Positions 35,222 through 44,308 of a DNA stretch of 64,000 bases are shown here, piece after piece. Below the pieces are notes generated by a model. That model was not told the origin of the DNA and did no database searches. It worked only from the letters and a program-made list of their open reading frames with translations. The position numbers were made by a program, and so were the translations under genes. The stretch is from positions 34,021-98,020 of the forward strand of contig NZ_RXNV01000014.1 of assembly GCF_003966265.1 (NCBI RefSeq), read 5' to 3'. The stretch's first letter is position 1, and each line of letters starts with the position of its first letter. The stretch is from Shewanella atlantica. Lineage in GTDB: Bacteria; Pseudomonadota; Gammaproteobacteria; Enterobacterales; Shewanellaceae.

Positions 35222-35944
35222 ATGCAGATTAAACAAACCCCATCAGGCGCTATCGCATATTGCGATGCCACGCTTGAAACCATCTCAACACAGTGGTTTA
35301 CCTACGATTACTGGTTGAATCTGAGTGCTATCACCGGTTCATCAAAGGGGCGATACACCACCTGGTTTGTTAAACCCGATATTTCGGCGACAGACGAGAG
35401 TGAATGGGTACTACGCCACTATTACCGCGGCGGGCTGATGGAAAAGCTCAGCAAAGACTCCTATCTCTTTACCGGGCTGAAAAACACCCGAGCGGTGGCT
35501 GAGTTATCGCTGCTGGAACTACTGTATAGCGAAGGGTTTGCAGTCCCTAAGCCCATCGCCGCCAACGTAGAGAGAAACGGTCTCTATTACCGCGCCGATA
35601 TCATCATCGAGCGCGTAGATGGCGCTCAAGATCTGGTGGCCCAACTGAGCAAGTCGCCGATGTCAGATACACAGTGGCAGCAACTCGGCGCCTGTATCGC
35701 TAAGTTCCACCAGCGAGGGGTCTATCATGCCGATCTCAACGCCAAGAATATCCTTATCACGCCAGACAAGTTCTACCTTATCGACTTCGACAGAGGCGAG
35801 ATCCGCAATCCTAACCCTAAGTGGCAGGGGGCCAACCTGGAGAGGTTATTACGCTCCTTCAGAAAGGAGCTGGCTAAGCTACCTTCGCTGGCCTTTACCG
35901 AGTCCAACTGGCAAAGCTTGATGAAGGGCTATTCACAAGCTTAA
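35222..35944 (+). CDS. kdkA: 3-Deoxy-D-manno-octulosonic acid kinase KdkA
   Basis: 240-residue protein-kinase-fold enzyme that phosphorylates the 4-OH of Kdo on lipid A precursor. WVLRHYYRGG is the nucleotide-loop region, HADLNAKNIL the catalytic loop (Asp about residue 167), and LIDFDRGEIR the metal-binding DFG equivalent. Peripheral inner-membrane enzyme. kdkA usually accompanies a Kdo transferase that adds a single Kdo; waaA is 0.9 kb away. This predicts a core with phosphorylated single Kdo. Confidence 0.92.
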   Translation: MQIKQTPSGAIAYCDATLETISTQWFTYDYWLNLSAITGSSKGRYTTWFVKPDISATDESEWVLRHYYRGGLMEKLSKDSYLFTGLKNTRAVAELSLLELLYSEGFAVPKPIAANVERNGLYYRADIIIERVDGAQDLVAQLSKSPMSDTQWQQLGACIAKFHQRGVYHADLNAKNILITPDKFYLIDFDRGEIRNPNPKWQGANLERLLRSFRKELAKLPSLAFTESNWQSLMKGYSQA

Positions 35945-36077
35945 GACTTGTCTGATAACAAGTTTGAAGTATCTCTGAGTTGGCTTCATTTGGCAGGTTT
36001 GGTATTTGGTTAGTTTATGGCTAACCATAACCTCATGCTTGATCTATCGCCTGCAGCTTGCTTATGTGCTGGCACTT

Positions 36078-36143
36078 CTGTGGGACGACGCAAGTATGTC
36101 CCTATAGTCTCTACGATGACATCCCTGTCATCGAAGCCCACAG
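36078..36143. repeat. Palindromic intergenic repeat after kdkA
   Basis: Nested inverted repeats: CTGTGGG (36078-36084) with CCCACAG (36137-36143), and inside it GATGACA-TCCC-TGTCATC (36115-36132). The unit carries CTATAGTCTCT, whose complement AGAGACTATAG recurs near 63645. Resembles the short palindromic intergenic repeats scattered in marine gammaproteobacterial genomes. Confidence 0.55.
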
Positions 36144-36257
36144 CCGCGCCTACACTTGGGTTATAAACTGAGGGTTTTCTCTCTGATTTTCATACCAAAA
36201 TAAACATTGCTGATTTTCCGTGTTAATATTTTCGTTATTTCATACAAGAATATTCTG

Positions 36258-36404
36258 ATGAAAGAAGACAGAAACATTCAAGGTATCCGAACAGAAATTG
36301 AGAAGAGTGATCAAAAAATTAAGCGCTATGAAAAATTTAGAACGTACTTGGGTATTGCAGCCTTGATTATCTTTTGTTTAAAAATATACCAATCATATTC
36401 TTAA
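36258..36404 (+). CDS. Small single-pass membrane protein
   Basis: 48 residues: a charged N-terminal half (KEDRNIQ...EIEKSDQKIKRYEKF), likely a short coiled coil, then one hydrophobic segment (YLGIAALIIFCLKIY). The ATG at 36258 is chosen over an upstream in-frame codon at 36207 because it removes an unlikely hydrophobic extension. The ribosome site is weak. No homologue was recognised; it might be a spurious frame. Confidence 0.4.
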   Translation: MKEDRNIQGIRTEIEKSDQKIKRYEKFRTYLGIAALIIFCLKIYQSYS

Positions 36405-36419
36405 CAAAAAATCACATAA

Positions 36420-36800
36420 GCTTTAGATATTCAACTCTCAATTTTACTATATTCAGCAATAACTCCCCCCCGCAGGAAGTTACCAAAATGAGTTGGAATA
36501 AATCGGGTGAGAGCGACATGGATATCGGGCAGGGTGAATGAAAACAAAGTTTTCCGCTCATGAACGAGAGGCAGGAATAGCCGAACTGGCTGGAATTATA
36601 GGGACTTAATTCGGACCATCGGAAGTGTTAGCGATTTATCCATAAGTCCTGAGGAGCATAACTTCGCCGGGGCGTCATGGAACTTTGGTTTACAGAGAGT
36701 CAAGGAGGCCTTGGACGAGCAGTCCTCCTTGCCCGGGTGTGGGTTGGAGACCCGCGACGTTTATCAAGCGGAGCTTGATTAGAGGTTCCCACCCGTTAAG
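36420..36800 (+). other. Structured, non-coding-looking region between kdkA and waaA
   Basis: About 380 bp with no convincing ORF but several strong hairpins on the plus strand: GGACTTA/TAAGTCC (36602-36649), CAAGGAGG/CCTCCTTG (36701-36731), ATCAAGC-GGA-GCTTGAT (36763-36779) and CGGGTGTGGG/CCCACCCG (36734-36795). It is GC-richer than the AT-rich flank before it. It could be a truncated group II intron (domain I-like) or another mobile RNA; no domain V or reverse transcriptase was seen. Confidence 0.4.
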
Positions 36801-36845
36801 CCAAATTTGATACAAATGAGCCAAAAAAGAAAATGTGATTAGCCT

Positions 36846-38114
36846 TCATTCGAAGGCGATCAACCTATTGGTAAGAGCGAACTGCTTCTGCAACGCCCCC
36901 TTATTGGCGTCAACTACTCTCAACCCAGCCTTGCTGGCCACCTGATAAGCAGACTTGTCCTCGAAGTTACCCACCAGGGCTGTGCCTAACTCCTCGGCCG
37001 AAGAGACCACCTTCAGGGCACCGGCCTCGTTAAGTAACCCGGTTATCTCGGCGAAATCCCAATGATGCGGCCCGACAAATACCGGCAAGCCAAGCGCCGC
37101 AGGCTCCAGCGGGTTGTGACCGCCGTTTTCAATTAATGTACCACCGACAAATGCCTGATCGGCCGCGCCATAGAAGGTTAGTAACTCTCCCATGGTATCG
37201 CCAAGCAGTACCTGAGTTTCACCATCGACGCTCTCATTTAAACTACGTCTGGCGAGGGAGAACCCAGCCTCGGTTATCCTGGCGGCAGCGGCATCAAACT
37301 TCTCCGAATGACGTGGCACCATGATAAGTAGCGCATCCGGGGATATCGTCAACAGGTGTCTATGTGCTGTCAGGATGGCATCGAACTCACCGGGGTGAAC
37401 GCTACCGGCAATCCATACAGGGCAAGTTGCAGGCCGCCACTGTTGACGCAAGGCCCTGGCCTGCTCACGCTTGTCATCTGCAACGCTAAGATCGAACTTC
37501 AAGCTGCCACATACCTCAATTTTATCGGCGGACACGCCTAATGCGATAAAGCGCTCTGCGGCTTGTTGCGACTGAGCCGCTATCGAATCCAGGCTCTGCA
37601 ACATAGGTTGAGAGAGGGTCAGCTGCTTTTGATATTGGCCGGCCGATTTTTCGGATAAACGCGCATTGGCAAGCATCAGCTTTACGCCTGAATGAGAGGC
37701 CTGATGGATCAAATTTGGCCACAGCTCGGTCTCCATAATGATGCAGTACTGCGGTTTGACCTGTTTCAGAAATCTACGAACACTGAAGGGTAGATCGAAA
37801 GGCAGATAACAATGCTGAACACTCTCACCGAAGGCTTTTTTTACCTCGGCAGAGCCGGTTGGGCTCGTCGTGGTTACGGTAATGCTAAGCTGAGGGTGCG
37901 CTTGCTGGATAGCTCTTATCAGCGGAATAGCTGCAAGGGTTTCCCCCATAGAGACGGAATGAATGAGCAGGTCGCTCTTATTGAGGGATGTAAGGCCAAA
38001 CCTCTCCCCCCACCGACCACGATAATCGGGACTCTTGATGGCGCGTACGGCTAAATATAAAACCAACAGAGGAAAAAGTAGATAGAGTAATATTGAATAA
38101 ATAAAACGGTTCAT
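36846..38114 (-). CDS. waaA: 3-Deoxy-D-manno-octulosonic acid transferase WaaA
   Basis: 422-residue inner-membrane-anchored GT30 enzyme that adds Kdo to lipid IVA. One N-terminal membrane segment (about residues 5-23), then LLIHSVSMGETLAAIPLIRAIQ with the acceptor-site Glu, PQYCIIMETELWPNLI, VWIAGSVHPGE and FVGGTLIENGGHNPLEPAALGLPVFVGPH in the CMP-Kdo site. Complete length. Minus strand, upstream of the structured region and divergent from the TetR gene. Confidence 0.95.
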   Translation of the reverse strand: MNRFIYSILLYLLFPLLVLYLAVRAIKSPDYRGRWGERFGLTSLNKSDLLIHSVSMGETLAAIPLIRAIQQAHPQLSITVTTTSPTGSAEVKKAFGESVQHCYLPFDLPFSVRRFLKQVKPQYCIIMETELWPNLIHQASHSGVKLMLANARLSEKSAGQYQKQLTLSQPMLQSLDSIAAQSQQAAERFIALGVSADKIEVCGSLKFDLSVADDKREQARALRQQWRPATCPVWIAGSVHPGEFDAILTAHRHLLTISPDALLIMVPRHSEKFDAAAARITEAGFSLARRSLNESVDGETQVLLGDTMGELLTFYGAADQAFVGGTLIENGGHNPLEPAALGLPVFVGPHHWDFAEITGLLNEAGALKVVSSAEELGTALVGNFEDKSAYQVASKAGLRVVDANKGALQKQFALTNRLIAFE

Positions 38115-38270
38115 TCGCCCATACGCTTAAATAAAATGACTTCAGATAAGCCATCAATGCTAACACTAATCCAGTCTACAAGCCCCAGATTAAAGATAAT
38201 TTACCTGACATTTTTGTTGAGTTGAGTTAGCTTATTCAATCAGTCGATATTTACTGTGTTCAGGATCAAT

Positions 38271-38948
38271 ATGAAAACCCGCGATAAAATCATCCACGCC
38301 AGTTTGAAGTTATTTAACGAGCGCGGTGAAAGAAATATCACAACTAATCATATTGCCGCATACCTCAATATTAGCCCCGGAAACCTCTATTACCATTTCC
38401 GTAATAAAGAAGACATCATCAGCTCGATATTCCTCCTGTATGAATCTCATTTAGACTCAGGATTTCAGCCTTATATGGGGCAAGAGGTCAACCTGGAATT
38501 ACTCGTTGGTTATTTCGATACCATGTTCGAAACTCTATGGGAGTTTCGCTTCATGTACGATAACCTGACCGATATCCTGACTCGGGATGAGGTTGTACTG
38601 AAACGGTATCAGCACACCCAGCAACAAGCCTTAAATCGCTCCAGCCACATTTTATCTAAGCTGAAGCAAGATGGCGTGCTCGCCATAGAGCAGGAGCAGA
38701 TAACACCACTTGCAGACACGATGAGAATGATCGCCTGTTTTTGGATTGGCTATAAACAGACTCACTCAGATAATGCCACCATAACCAAGGCTTCTCTGTA
38801 TGAAGGGTTACTCAGAGTGCTGATGATCTTTAAGGCTCATGCAACACCAGAATCTCAGGGAACCTTTACCAGGCTCGAACAACATTACCAAGCCATGGCT
38901 AATACCTGTTTTATGCCAAATCTGGATGTTCACTCGTTGGCCTCATAA
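38271..38948 (+). CDS. TetR-family regulator, paralogue 1
   Basis: 225 residues. The N-terminal TetR helix-turn-helix is RDKIIHASLKLFNERG...TTNHIAAYLNISPGNLYYHFRNKEDI. The C-terminal ligand/dimer domain is all-helical and unassigned. The start is the ATG at 38271 behind AGGAT; the GTG at 38256 adds only five codons. A second gene with very similar protein lies 367 bp downstream (tandem paralogue). No obvious target gene is adjacent other than waaA and kbl-tdh. Confidence 0.82.
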   Translation: MKTRDKIIHASLKLFNERGERNITTNHIAAYLNISPGNLYYHFRNKEDIISSIFLLYESHLDSGFQPYMGQEVNLELLVGYFDTMFETLWEFRFMYDNLTDILTRDEVVLKRYQHTQQQALNRSSHILSKLKQDGVLAIEQEQITPLADTMRMIACFWIGYKQTHSDNATITKASLYEGLLRVLMIFKAHATPESQGTFTRLEQHYQAMANTCFMPNLDVHSLAS

Positions 38949-39315
38949 AATGAGGCTATACCTTCATTAGGTTTACCATTAGTCCAGATTCGTTAAATAT
39001 TGACTTATTTAACGGCCGCCTCAGCCTTTCCGTCTCAATATCACCTGACTGTTCAGAAGCGAATGACTAAATCATTCAGCCCCTGATCCAATTGTTATCT
39101 GAAGTGGTCTGAGTTGCCAAAATACTTAATGAGATGAGTATCACTTCGCGGCATACTCAATCATTTTATAATTGAGCTTTGCCTGATTAATTCTGTCAGT
39201 GCTAGTATGTTTACTATTATTTGACAAATACTATGACAGAAATGGTAATTGGTCAGACAAATCGTCTATTAAAGATGAGCTTCATTCATCAATAATGAAT
39301 CCAATTAGGACGCCA
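38949..39315. other. Intergenic region between the two TetR genes
   Basis: 367 bp. No terminator with a T-run and no RNA gene was seen. It includes an imperfect inverted repeat around ACTATTATTTGACAAATACTAT (about 39210-39235) that could be an operator for one of the two regulators, but this is weak. Confidence 0.3.
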
Positions 39316-39972
39316 ATGAAAACCCGCGATAAAATTATCTATACCAGCTTGGAGCTGTTTAACGAACATGGTGAAAGGAATATCACTACCAATCATATCG
39401 CAGCGCACCTGGGTATCAGCCCGGGTAACCTCTATTACCACTTCCGTAATAAAGAGGACATCATTCGCTCCATTTTTGCCTTGTACCATGATCACCTCGA
39501 GTCAGGGTTCCAGCCCTACGAGGGAGAACCAATAAGCATTGAGCTCCTCATCAGTTACTTCGATGCTATGTTCTATGCGATGTGGGAGTTTCGTTTCATG
39601 TACGCGAATCTGACCGACATTCTAAGCCGTGATGAAGAACTTAAAAAACTCTATTTAGCCGCTCAGAAGCAGGTGCTCACCCGTAGCAGCCAGATTTTGA
39701 TTAAGCTAAATCAGGATGGTGTGCTTTCGATAGAACCTGATGAGATCATCCCCCTGACCGAAACAATGAAGATGATTGTAAGTTTCTGGATTGGCTATAA
39801 ACAGATCCACTCTATCGATACGAGCATCACCAAGACTTCACTCTATGAAGGTCTGCTTAGGTTATTAATGATTGCGAAAGCTTATTCAACACCAGAATCC
39901 CGGGCAACCTTTGTTAGGCTCGAACAGCACTACCGAAAACTGGCTGCATCGCCAACCGCAGCAAGCGCCTAA
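39316..39972 (+). CDS. TetR-family regulator, paralogue 2
   Basis: 218 residues, closely matching paralogue 1 through the DNA-binding region (MKTRDKII, NITTNHIAA, ISPGNLYYHFRNKEDII) and also through the C-terminal half (SFWIGYKQIHS...TKTSLYEGLLRLLMI). AGGA precedes the ATG at 39316 by 7 nt, so the open frame from 39199 is not used. The recognition helices are almost identical, so both regulators may bind the same operators; the ligand domains differ more. Followed by a GC-rich hairpin. Confidence 0.82.
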   Translation: MKTRDKIIYTSLELFNEHGERNITTNHIAAHLGISPGNLYYHFRNKEDIIRSIFALYHDHLESGFQPYEGEPISIELLISYFDAMFYAMWEFRFMYANLTDILSRDEELKKLYLAAQKQVLTRSSQILIKLNQDGVLSIEPDEIIPLTETMKMIVSFWIGYKQIHSIDTSITKTSLYEGLLRLLMIAKAYSTPESRATFVRLEQHYRKLAASPTAASA

Positions 39973-39977
39973 CGTTA

Positions 39978-40001
39978 AGCGCCGGTGTCATCACCGGCGC
40001 T
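39978..40001 (+). terminator. Hairpin terminator after the second TetR gene
   Basis: AGCGCCGGTG-TCAT-CACCGGCGCT, a perfect 10-bp GC-rich stem starting 6 bp past the stop, followed by a loose T-containing tail. Confidence 0.6.
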
Positions 40002-40261
40002 CTATTGATTTTCAGGCAGGTTTGTTCATATTTTAATTAACCTCTTTCTACAAACCTTTCTAAAATAACAGCTATATGTCGTATTCATGGACACTTTTCC
40101 ACCCACGTTAAGGATTAGTTTTATTAATGTGAATACTTTGCATCCCCTAAACTAATTCATCTTGCTAATACCGATAAAAAAAAGGCTGTAGGGCTGGCAA
40201 TTTTAAGGTTAAAATGCCGCCACTCCCATACTCAAAATAATGCAAATGAAGGAGAATTCAG

Positions 40262-41455
40262 GTGACAACGACCTCATTCTACAACCAGATCAATCAACAG
40301 CTCGCTGACGTTAAAGCCGAAGGCTTATACAAGAGTGAGCGCGTAATAGTCTCTCCTCAGCAAACCGAAATTCTGGTTAATGGAACCGAAGTAATGAACT
40401 TCTGTGCCAATAACTACCTCGGACTTGCCAACCACCCTGAGTTGATAAAAGCGGCGGCAGCCGGTCTGAATGACCATGGTTTTGGTATGGCATCAGTTCG
40501 CTTTATTTGTGGTACTCAAGATATTCATAAGCAACTCGAGTCTAGCTTGAGTGAATTTTTAGGCATGGAAGACACGATTCTTTACTCTTCGTGCTTCGAT
40601 GCCAATGCAGGCCTGTTTGAAACACTACTGAGCGCAGAAGATGCCATCATCTCCGATGCCCTGAACCATGCTTCAATTATTGACGGTGTTCGCCTCTGTA
40701 AGGCTAAGCGTTTCCGTTATGCCAATAACGATATGGCCGATCTCGAGACTCAGCTTAAAGCCGCAAAAGAAGCCGGTGCCCGTAACATCATGATTGCTAC
40801 CGATGGTGTATTTTCGATGGATGGCGTTATAGCCAACCTGAAAGGGGTCTGTGATCTCGCCGATAAGTACGGTGCGCTCGTTATGGTCGATGACTCTCAT
40901 GCGGTAGGCTTCATTGGTGCCAATGGTCGTGGTACACATGAATATTGCGAAGTAATGGATCGCGTCGACATTATCACCGGCACCTTAGGTAAGGCTTTAG
41001 GTGGAGCATCGGGCGGATTTACATCGGCTAAAAAAGAGGTGGTTGATTGGTTGCGTCAACGCTCTCGTCCATACCTATTCTCTAACTCGTTAGCCCCTTC
41101 GATTGTCACTGCATCGATTCATGTACTCGAGATGCTCAAGTCCGGACAGGCACTACGTGAAGCCGTTTGGGAGAATAGCCGTTACTTCCGTGAAAAAATG
41201 ACCGAAGCAGGCTTTACTTTAGGTGGTGCAGACCATGCCATTATCCCGGTAATGATTGGCGATGCTAAGCTAGCCGGTGACTTCGCGAACCGACTACTCG
41301 AAGAGAACATCTATGTAGTCGGCTTCTCATTCCCGGTTGTACCTAAGGGACAGGCGCGTATCCGCACTCAGATGTCTGCTGCTCACACTAAAGCGCAGCT
41401 GGACAGAGCTATCGATGCATTTACCCGTATAGCCAAAGAGATGGGTATAATTTAA
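40262..41455 (+). CDS. kbl: 2-Amino-3-ketobutyrate coenzyme A ligase Kbl
   Basis: 397-residue PLP enzyme splitting 2-amino-3-oxobutyrate with CoA into glycine and acetyl-CoA, the second step of threonine breakdown. NFCANNYLGLANHP, FGMASVRFICGTQ, the PLP aspartate in VMVDDSHAVGF and the Schiff-base Lys in TGTLGKALGGASGG are all present. GTG start at 40262, 7 nt after AAGGAG. Forms an operon with tdh downstream. Confidence 0.96.
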   Translation: MTTTSFYNQINQQLADVKAEGLYKSERVIVSPQQTEILVNGTEVMNFCANNYLGLANHPELIKAAAAGLNDHGFGMASVRFICGTQDIHKQLESSLSEFLGMEDTILYSSCFDANAGLFETLLSAEDAIISDALNHASIIDGVRLCKAKRFRYANNDMADLETQLKAAKEAGARNIMIATDGVFSMDGVIANLKGVCDLADKYGALVMVDDSHAVGFIGANGRGTHEYCEVMDRVDIITGTLGKALGGASGGFTSAKKEVVDWLRQRSRPYLFSNSLAPSIVTASIHVLEMLKSGQALREAVWENSRYFREKMTEAGFTLGGADHAIIPVMIGDAKLAGDFANRLLEENIYVVGFSFPVVPKGQARIRTQMSAAHTKAQLDRAIDAFTRIAKEMGII

Positions 41456-41523
41456 ACAGAAAATCGAGATGGAGGCATCAGTTCAGCTAACAACTTAGCT
41501 CATCAATGCTTCCAATCCAGCTT

Positions 41524-41614
41524 AGGTTACAAAATGAAAGCACTGAGTATACTTATATCTAAAAAAGGTATTCGGATGTTCGATGCTCATAAACCAGCCA
41601 AGGTTACAAAATGA
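41524..41614 (+). CDS. Leader ORF: duplicated 5' end of tdh
   Basis: The sequence AGGTTACAAAATGAAAGCACTGAGTA is present twice: at 41524-41549 and at the real tdh start (41601-41626). The first copy opens a 26-codon frame (ATG 41534, peptide MKALSILISKKGIRMFDAHK and six more residues). Its TGA (41612-41614) overlaps the tdh ATG. The peptide aligns with the Tdh N-terminus, so this is a 77-bp tandem duplication that has diverged. It may couple translation from kbl to tdh. Confidence 0.7.
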
Positions 41615-42636
41615 AAGCACTGAGTAAATTAAAGCCAGAAGAGGGTATCTGGATGGTCGATGCTCCCAAGCCGGAGATGGGCCATAACGATCTGTTAATT
41701 AAGATCAGAAAAACGGCTATCTGTGGTACCGATATCCATATCTATAACTGGGATGAGTGGTCACAGAAGACCATTCCGGTTCCTATGGTTGTAGGGCATG
41801 AATATGTTGGTGAAGTCGTCGATATGGGCATTGAAGTACGTGGTTTCAATGTTGGTGACCGTGTCTCAGGTGAAGGTCATATAACCTGTGGGCATTGCCG
41901 CAACTGCCGAGGTGGCCGAACTCATCTTTGTCGCAATACCTCAGGGGTAGGCGTCAATCGTGACGGGGCTTTTGCAGAGTATTTAGTTATTCCGGCATTC
42001 AATGCCTTTAAAATTCCTGATGATATCTCAGATGATCTCGCCTCTATTTTCGATCCGTTTGGTAATGCTGTGCATACTGCACTGTCTTTCGACTTGGTCG
42101 GTGAGGATGTGTTGATCACAGGTGCTGGTCCCATCGGGATCATGGCTGCCGCCGTTTGCCGTCATGTCGGTGCCCGCCACGTGGTGATCACGGACGTCAA
42201 TGAGTACCGCCTCGAATTAGCCAACAAGATGGGGGCAACACGTGCCGTCAATGTTGCTAAGGAAAGTATCGATGAAGTCATGAAAGAGCTTGGCATGACC
42301 GAAGGTTTCGACGTCGGCCTCGAAATGTCGGGAGTACCGAGTGCATTTCACTCCATGTTGGATACCATGAACCACGGTGGAAAAATTGCCATGCTGGGTA
42401 TTCCTGGAACAGATATGGCTATCGACTGGAGTAAAGTTATCTTTAAAGGGTTAATCCTGAAGGGTATCTATGGCCGCGAGATGTTTGAAACTTGGTACAA
42501 GATGGCGAGCCTGATCCAATCCGGGTTAGATATATCTCCAATTATCACTCACCATTTCAAGATTGATGACTTCCAGCAGGGCTTCGACGCTATGCGTTCG
42601 GGTCAATCGGGTAAGGTTATTCTTAACTGGGATTAA
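41611..42636 (+). CDS. tdh: L-Threonine 3-dehydrogenase Tdh
   Basis: 341-residue zinc alcohol-dehydrogenase-family enzyme oxidising threonine to 2-amino-3-oxobutyrate, which Kbl then cleaves. Catalytic Zn ligands are Cys in TAICGTDIH and His/Glu in GHEYVGEV; structural Zn Cys are in CGHCRNCRGGRTHLC. NAD-binding ITGAGPIGIMAAAV. The ATG overlaps the TGA of the leader ORF. A GGGGCTGT/ACGGCCCC hairpin without T-run follows at 42657-42678. Confidence 0.96.
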   Translation: MKALSKLKPEEGIWMVDAPKPEMGHNDLLIKIRKTAICGTDIHIYNWDEWSQKTIPVPMVVGHEYVGEVVDMGIEVRGFNVGDRVSGEGHITCGHCRNCRGGRTHLCRNTSGVGVNRDGAFAEYLVIPAFNAFKIPDDISDDLASIFDPFGNAVHTALSFDLVGEDVLITGAGPIGIMAAAVCRHVGARHVVITDVNEYRLELANKMGATRAVNVAKESIDEVMKELGMTEGFDVGLEMSGVPSAFHSMLDTMNHGGKIAMLGIPGTDMAIDWSKVIFKGLILKGIYGREMFETWYKMASLIQSGLDISPIITHHFKIDDFQQGFDAMRSGQSGKVILNWD

Positions 42637-42724
42637 TATCTTCCCGTTACTGGTAGGGGGCTGTACTAATACGGCCCCGTGCTTCACACTTAAACCAACG
42701 ACTCCTCCCTAAAAGAACCTCATT

Positions 42725-43033
42725 ATGTCCAGCTTCCAGCATTTTAGTGTCAATCAATTAATCCAACTCTCAGAGAGTACCTCTGATATCCAGATAGCCG
42801 ATATTCGCGATGCGGCAAGTTTCGAGTCAGGCCATGTAGAAGGTTCTATCAATCTTTCTAATGAGAATTTAGCAAGCTTCATAGCAGAAGCCGATATGGA
42901 TCTCCCTCTCATCGTCATCTGTTATCATGGCATCAGCAGCCAAAGTGCCGCGCAGTATCTGGTCGAACAAGGTTTTGATCAAGTATATAGCCTGGATGGT
43001 GGCTACCAGGCTTGGCGAGAAGCACATGCATAA
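42725..43033 (+). CDS. glpE: Thiosulfate sulfurtransferase GlpE
   Basis: 102-residue single-domain rhodanese. The active-site Cys is in VICYHGISS (about residue 65), preceded by IADIRDAASFESGHVEGSINL. Cytoplasmic. It neighbours the rhomboid gene glpG, the arrangement found in E. coli, but no glp regulon genes are here. Confidence 0.92.
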   Translation: MSSFQHFSVNQLIQLSESTSDIQIADIRDAASFESGHVEGSINLSNENLASFIAEADMDLPLIVICYHGISSQSAAQYLVEQGFDQVYSLDGGYQAWREAHA

Positions 43034-43090
43034 CTCGCTTTAACCTCATCTTTAAACAGATTTAAGCGGCACTCTTATTAAGGACACTCG

Positions 43091-43927
43091 ATGATAGAAA
43101 TAGGCAGACTACCCAATGAGCGTGCAGCTCAGGCACTCGTCGATTACCTTAAAGGTCAAAATATAGATTGCAAAGTGATCGCAGCAGAACAAGGTGTGAG
43201 CTTAATCGTTATTCATGATCAGGATAGCGTAAGGGCCGGAATTGAGTTCCAGCGATTCATTCAAAACCCCTACGATGAAAAGTATCTTAAGGCTTCCTGG
43301 GATAACGGTGATACCAACGCAAAATTTGACTATGGGGCACCAACACTCCAATTGCTGACTCAGTTTATTACAGGAGGCGGCCCCCTAACGCTATCGATTA
43401 TTTGTGTCTGTATTCTGGTTTTTGCCGGATTCAACCTCGGCTTTGCCAACCCGATTTATGAATACCTCTCCTTCTTTAATGCCGTACCCGGCACCGAACT
43501 CACCGATTTCTGGCGAGTATTCACTCCATCGCTATTGCACTTTTCTGCCCTGCACATCATTTTCAACCTGCTGTGGTGGTGGTACCTAGGTGGGAAGATT
43601 GAAAATAAAATTGGTATATCCCCTCTTCTTACCCTGCTTTTAGTCGCGGGTACCCTACCCAATATTCTGCAATATGTTATTGGCGGACCACATTTCGGTG
43701 GTCTTTCCGGGGTTGTCTATGGGGTCGTGGGCTACACCTGGATCATGGGAGTGAAGAGGCCAGAAAAAGGCATTGGACTACCACCGGCATTAATGGGGTT
43801 TATGATGCTATGGTTAGTCTTCGGGTTCACCGACATGTTCGGGCTATCTATCGCCAATGGTGCACATACCGGTGGACTGGCAATAGGCCTGCTACAAGGT
43901 TTGATTGATAGTAGAAGAAGGGCTTAG
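43091..43927 (+). CDS. glpG: Rhomboid intramembrane protease GlpG
   Basis: 278-residue inner-membrane serine protease with a small cytoplasmic N-terminal domain (residues 1-70) and six membrane helices. Catalytic Ser is in GGLSGVVYG and His in NGAHTGGLAIG. The helix-1/2 loop carries the conserved W-R (FWRVFTP), and HIIFNLLWWWYLG has the oxyanion-side His/Asn. 57 bp after glpE; probably one operon. Confidence 0.95.
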   Translation: MIEIGRLPNERAAQALVDYLKGQNIDCKVIAAEQGVSLIVIHDQDSVRAGIEFQRFIQNPYDEKYLKASWDNGDTNAKFDYGAPTLQLLTQFITGGGPLTLSIICVCILVFAGFNLGFANPIYEYLSFFNAVPGTELTDFWRVFTPSLLHFSALHIIFNLLWWWYLGGKIENKIGISPLLTLLLVAGTLPNILQYVIGGPHFGGLSGVVYGVVGYTWIMGVKRPEKGIGLPPALMGFMMLWLVFGFTDMFGLSIANGAHTGGLAIGLLQGLIDSRRRA

Positions 43928-44110
43928 GCTCGAGGTTCTAGGCCCTAGGCTAAAGTTCCTAGCTCCGAGTGGCTTCGCTATGAATACGGCAGAGAATGCC
44001 TCCGGGCTCTTAGGTAATAGAGGGAGCAGTTATCACAGGCACTCCCTCATGTAGATTTGATTAAACAAACATCATTAGTACCCAATAATCACTCAAGGAT
44101 AGAGGTAATT

Positions 44111-44308
44111 ATGGATAAAAAAACGAGTAAACGCCCTGAGAATAAACAGACTCAAGAGCCGAGCTTAATCTCTCAACTGTTTCCAACCGAATTTGGTTTT
44201 GCGGAATCGGCTGGACAATCTAAAACACTCATTATCATGCTTATCATCTTCATCGTGCTATTTGGTGGCTTTGCACTATTTCTTATGAAAATGGCAAACA
44301 TAATCTAA
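44111..44308 (+). CDS. Small conserved-looking membrane protein
   Basis: 65 residues: a polar, Lys/Gln-rich N-terminus (MDKKTSKRPENKQTQEPS), then SQLFPTEFGFAESAGQSK and one hydrophobic helix (LIIMLIIFIVLFGGFALFLM) near the C-terminus. The ATG at 44111 follows GAGG by 5 nt, a good ribosome site; the open frame from 44057 lacks one. Function unknown; probably an inner-membrane anchored small protein. Confidence 0.6.
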   Translation: MDKKTSKRPENKQTQEPSLISQLFPTEFGFAESAGQSKTLIIMLIIFIVLFGGFALFLMKMANII

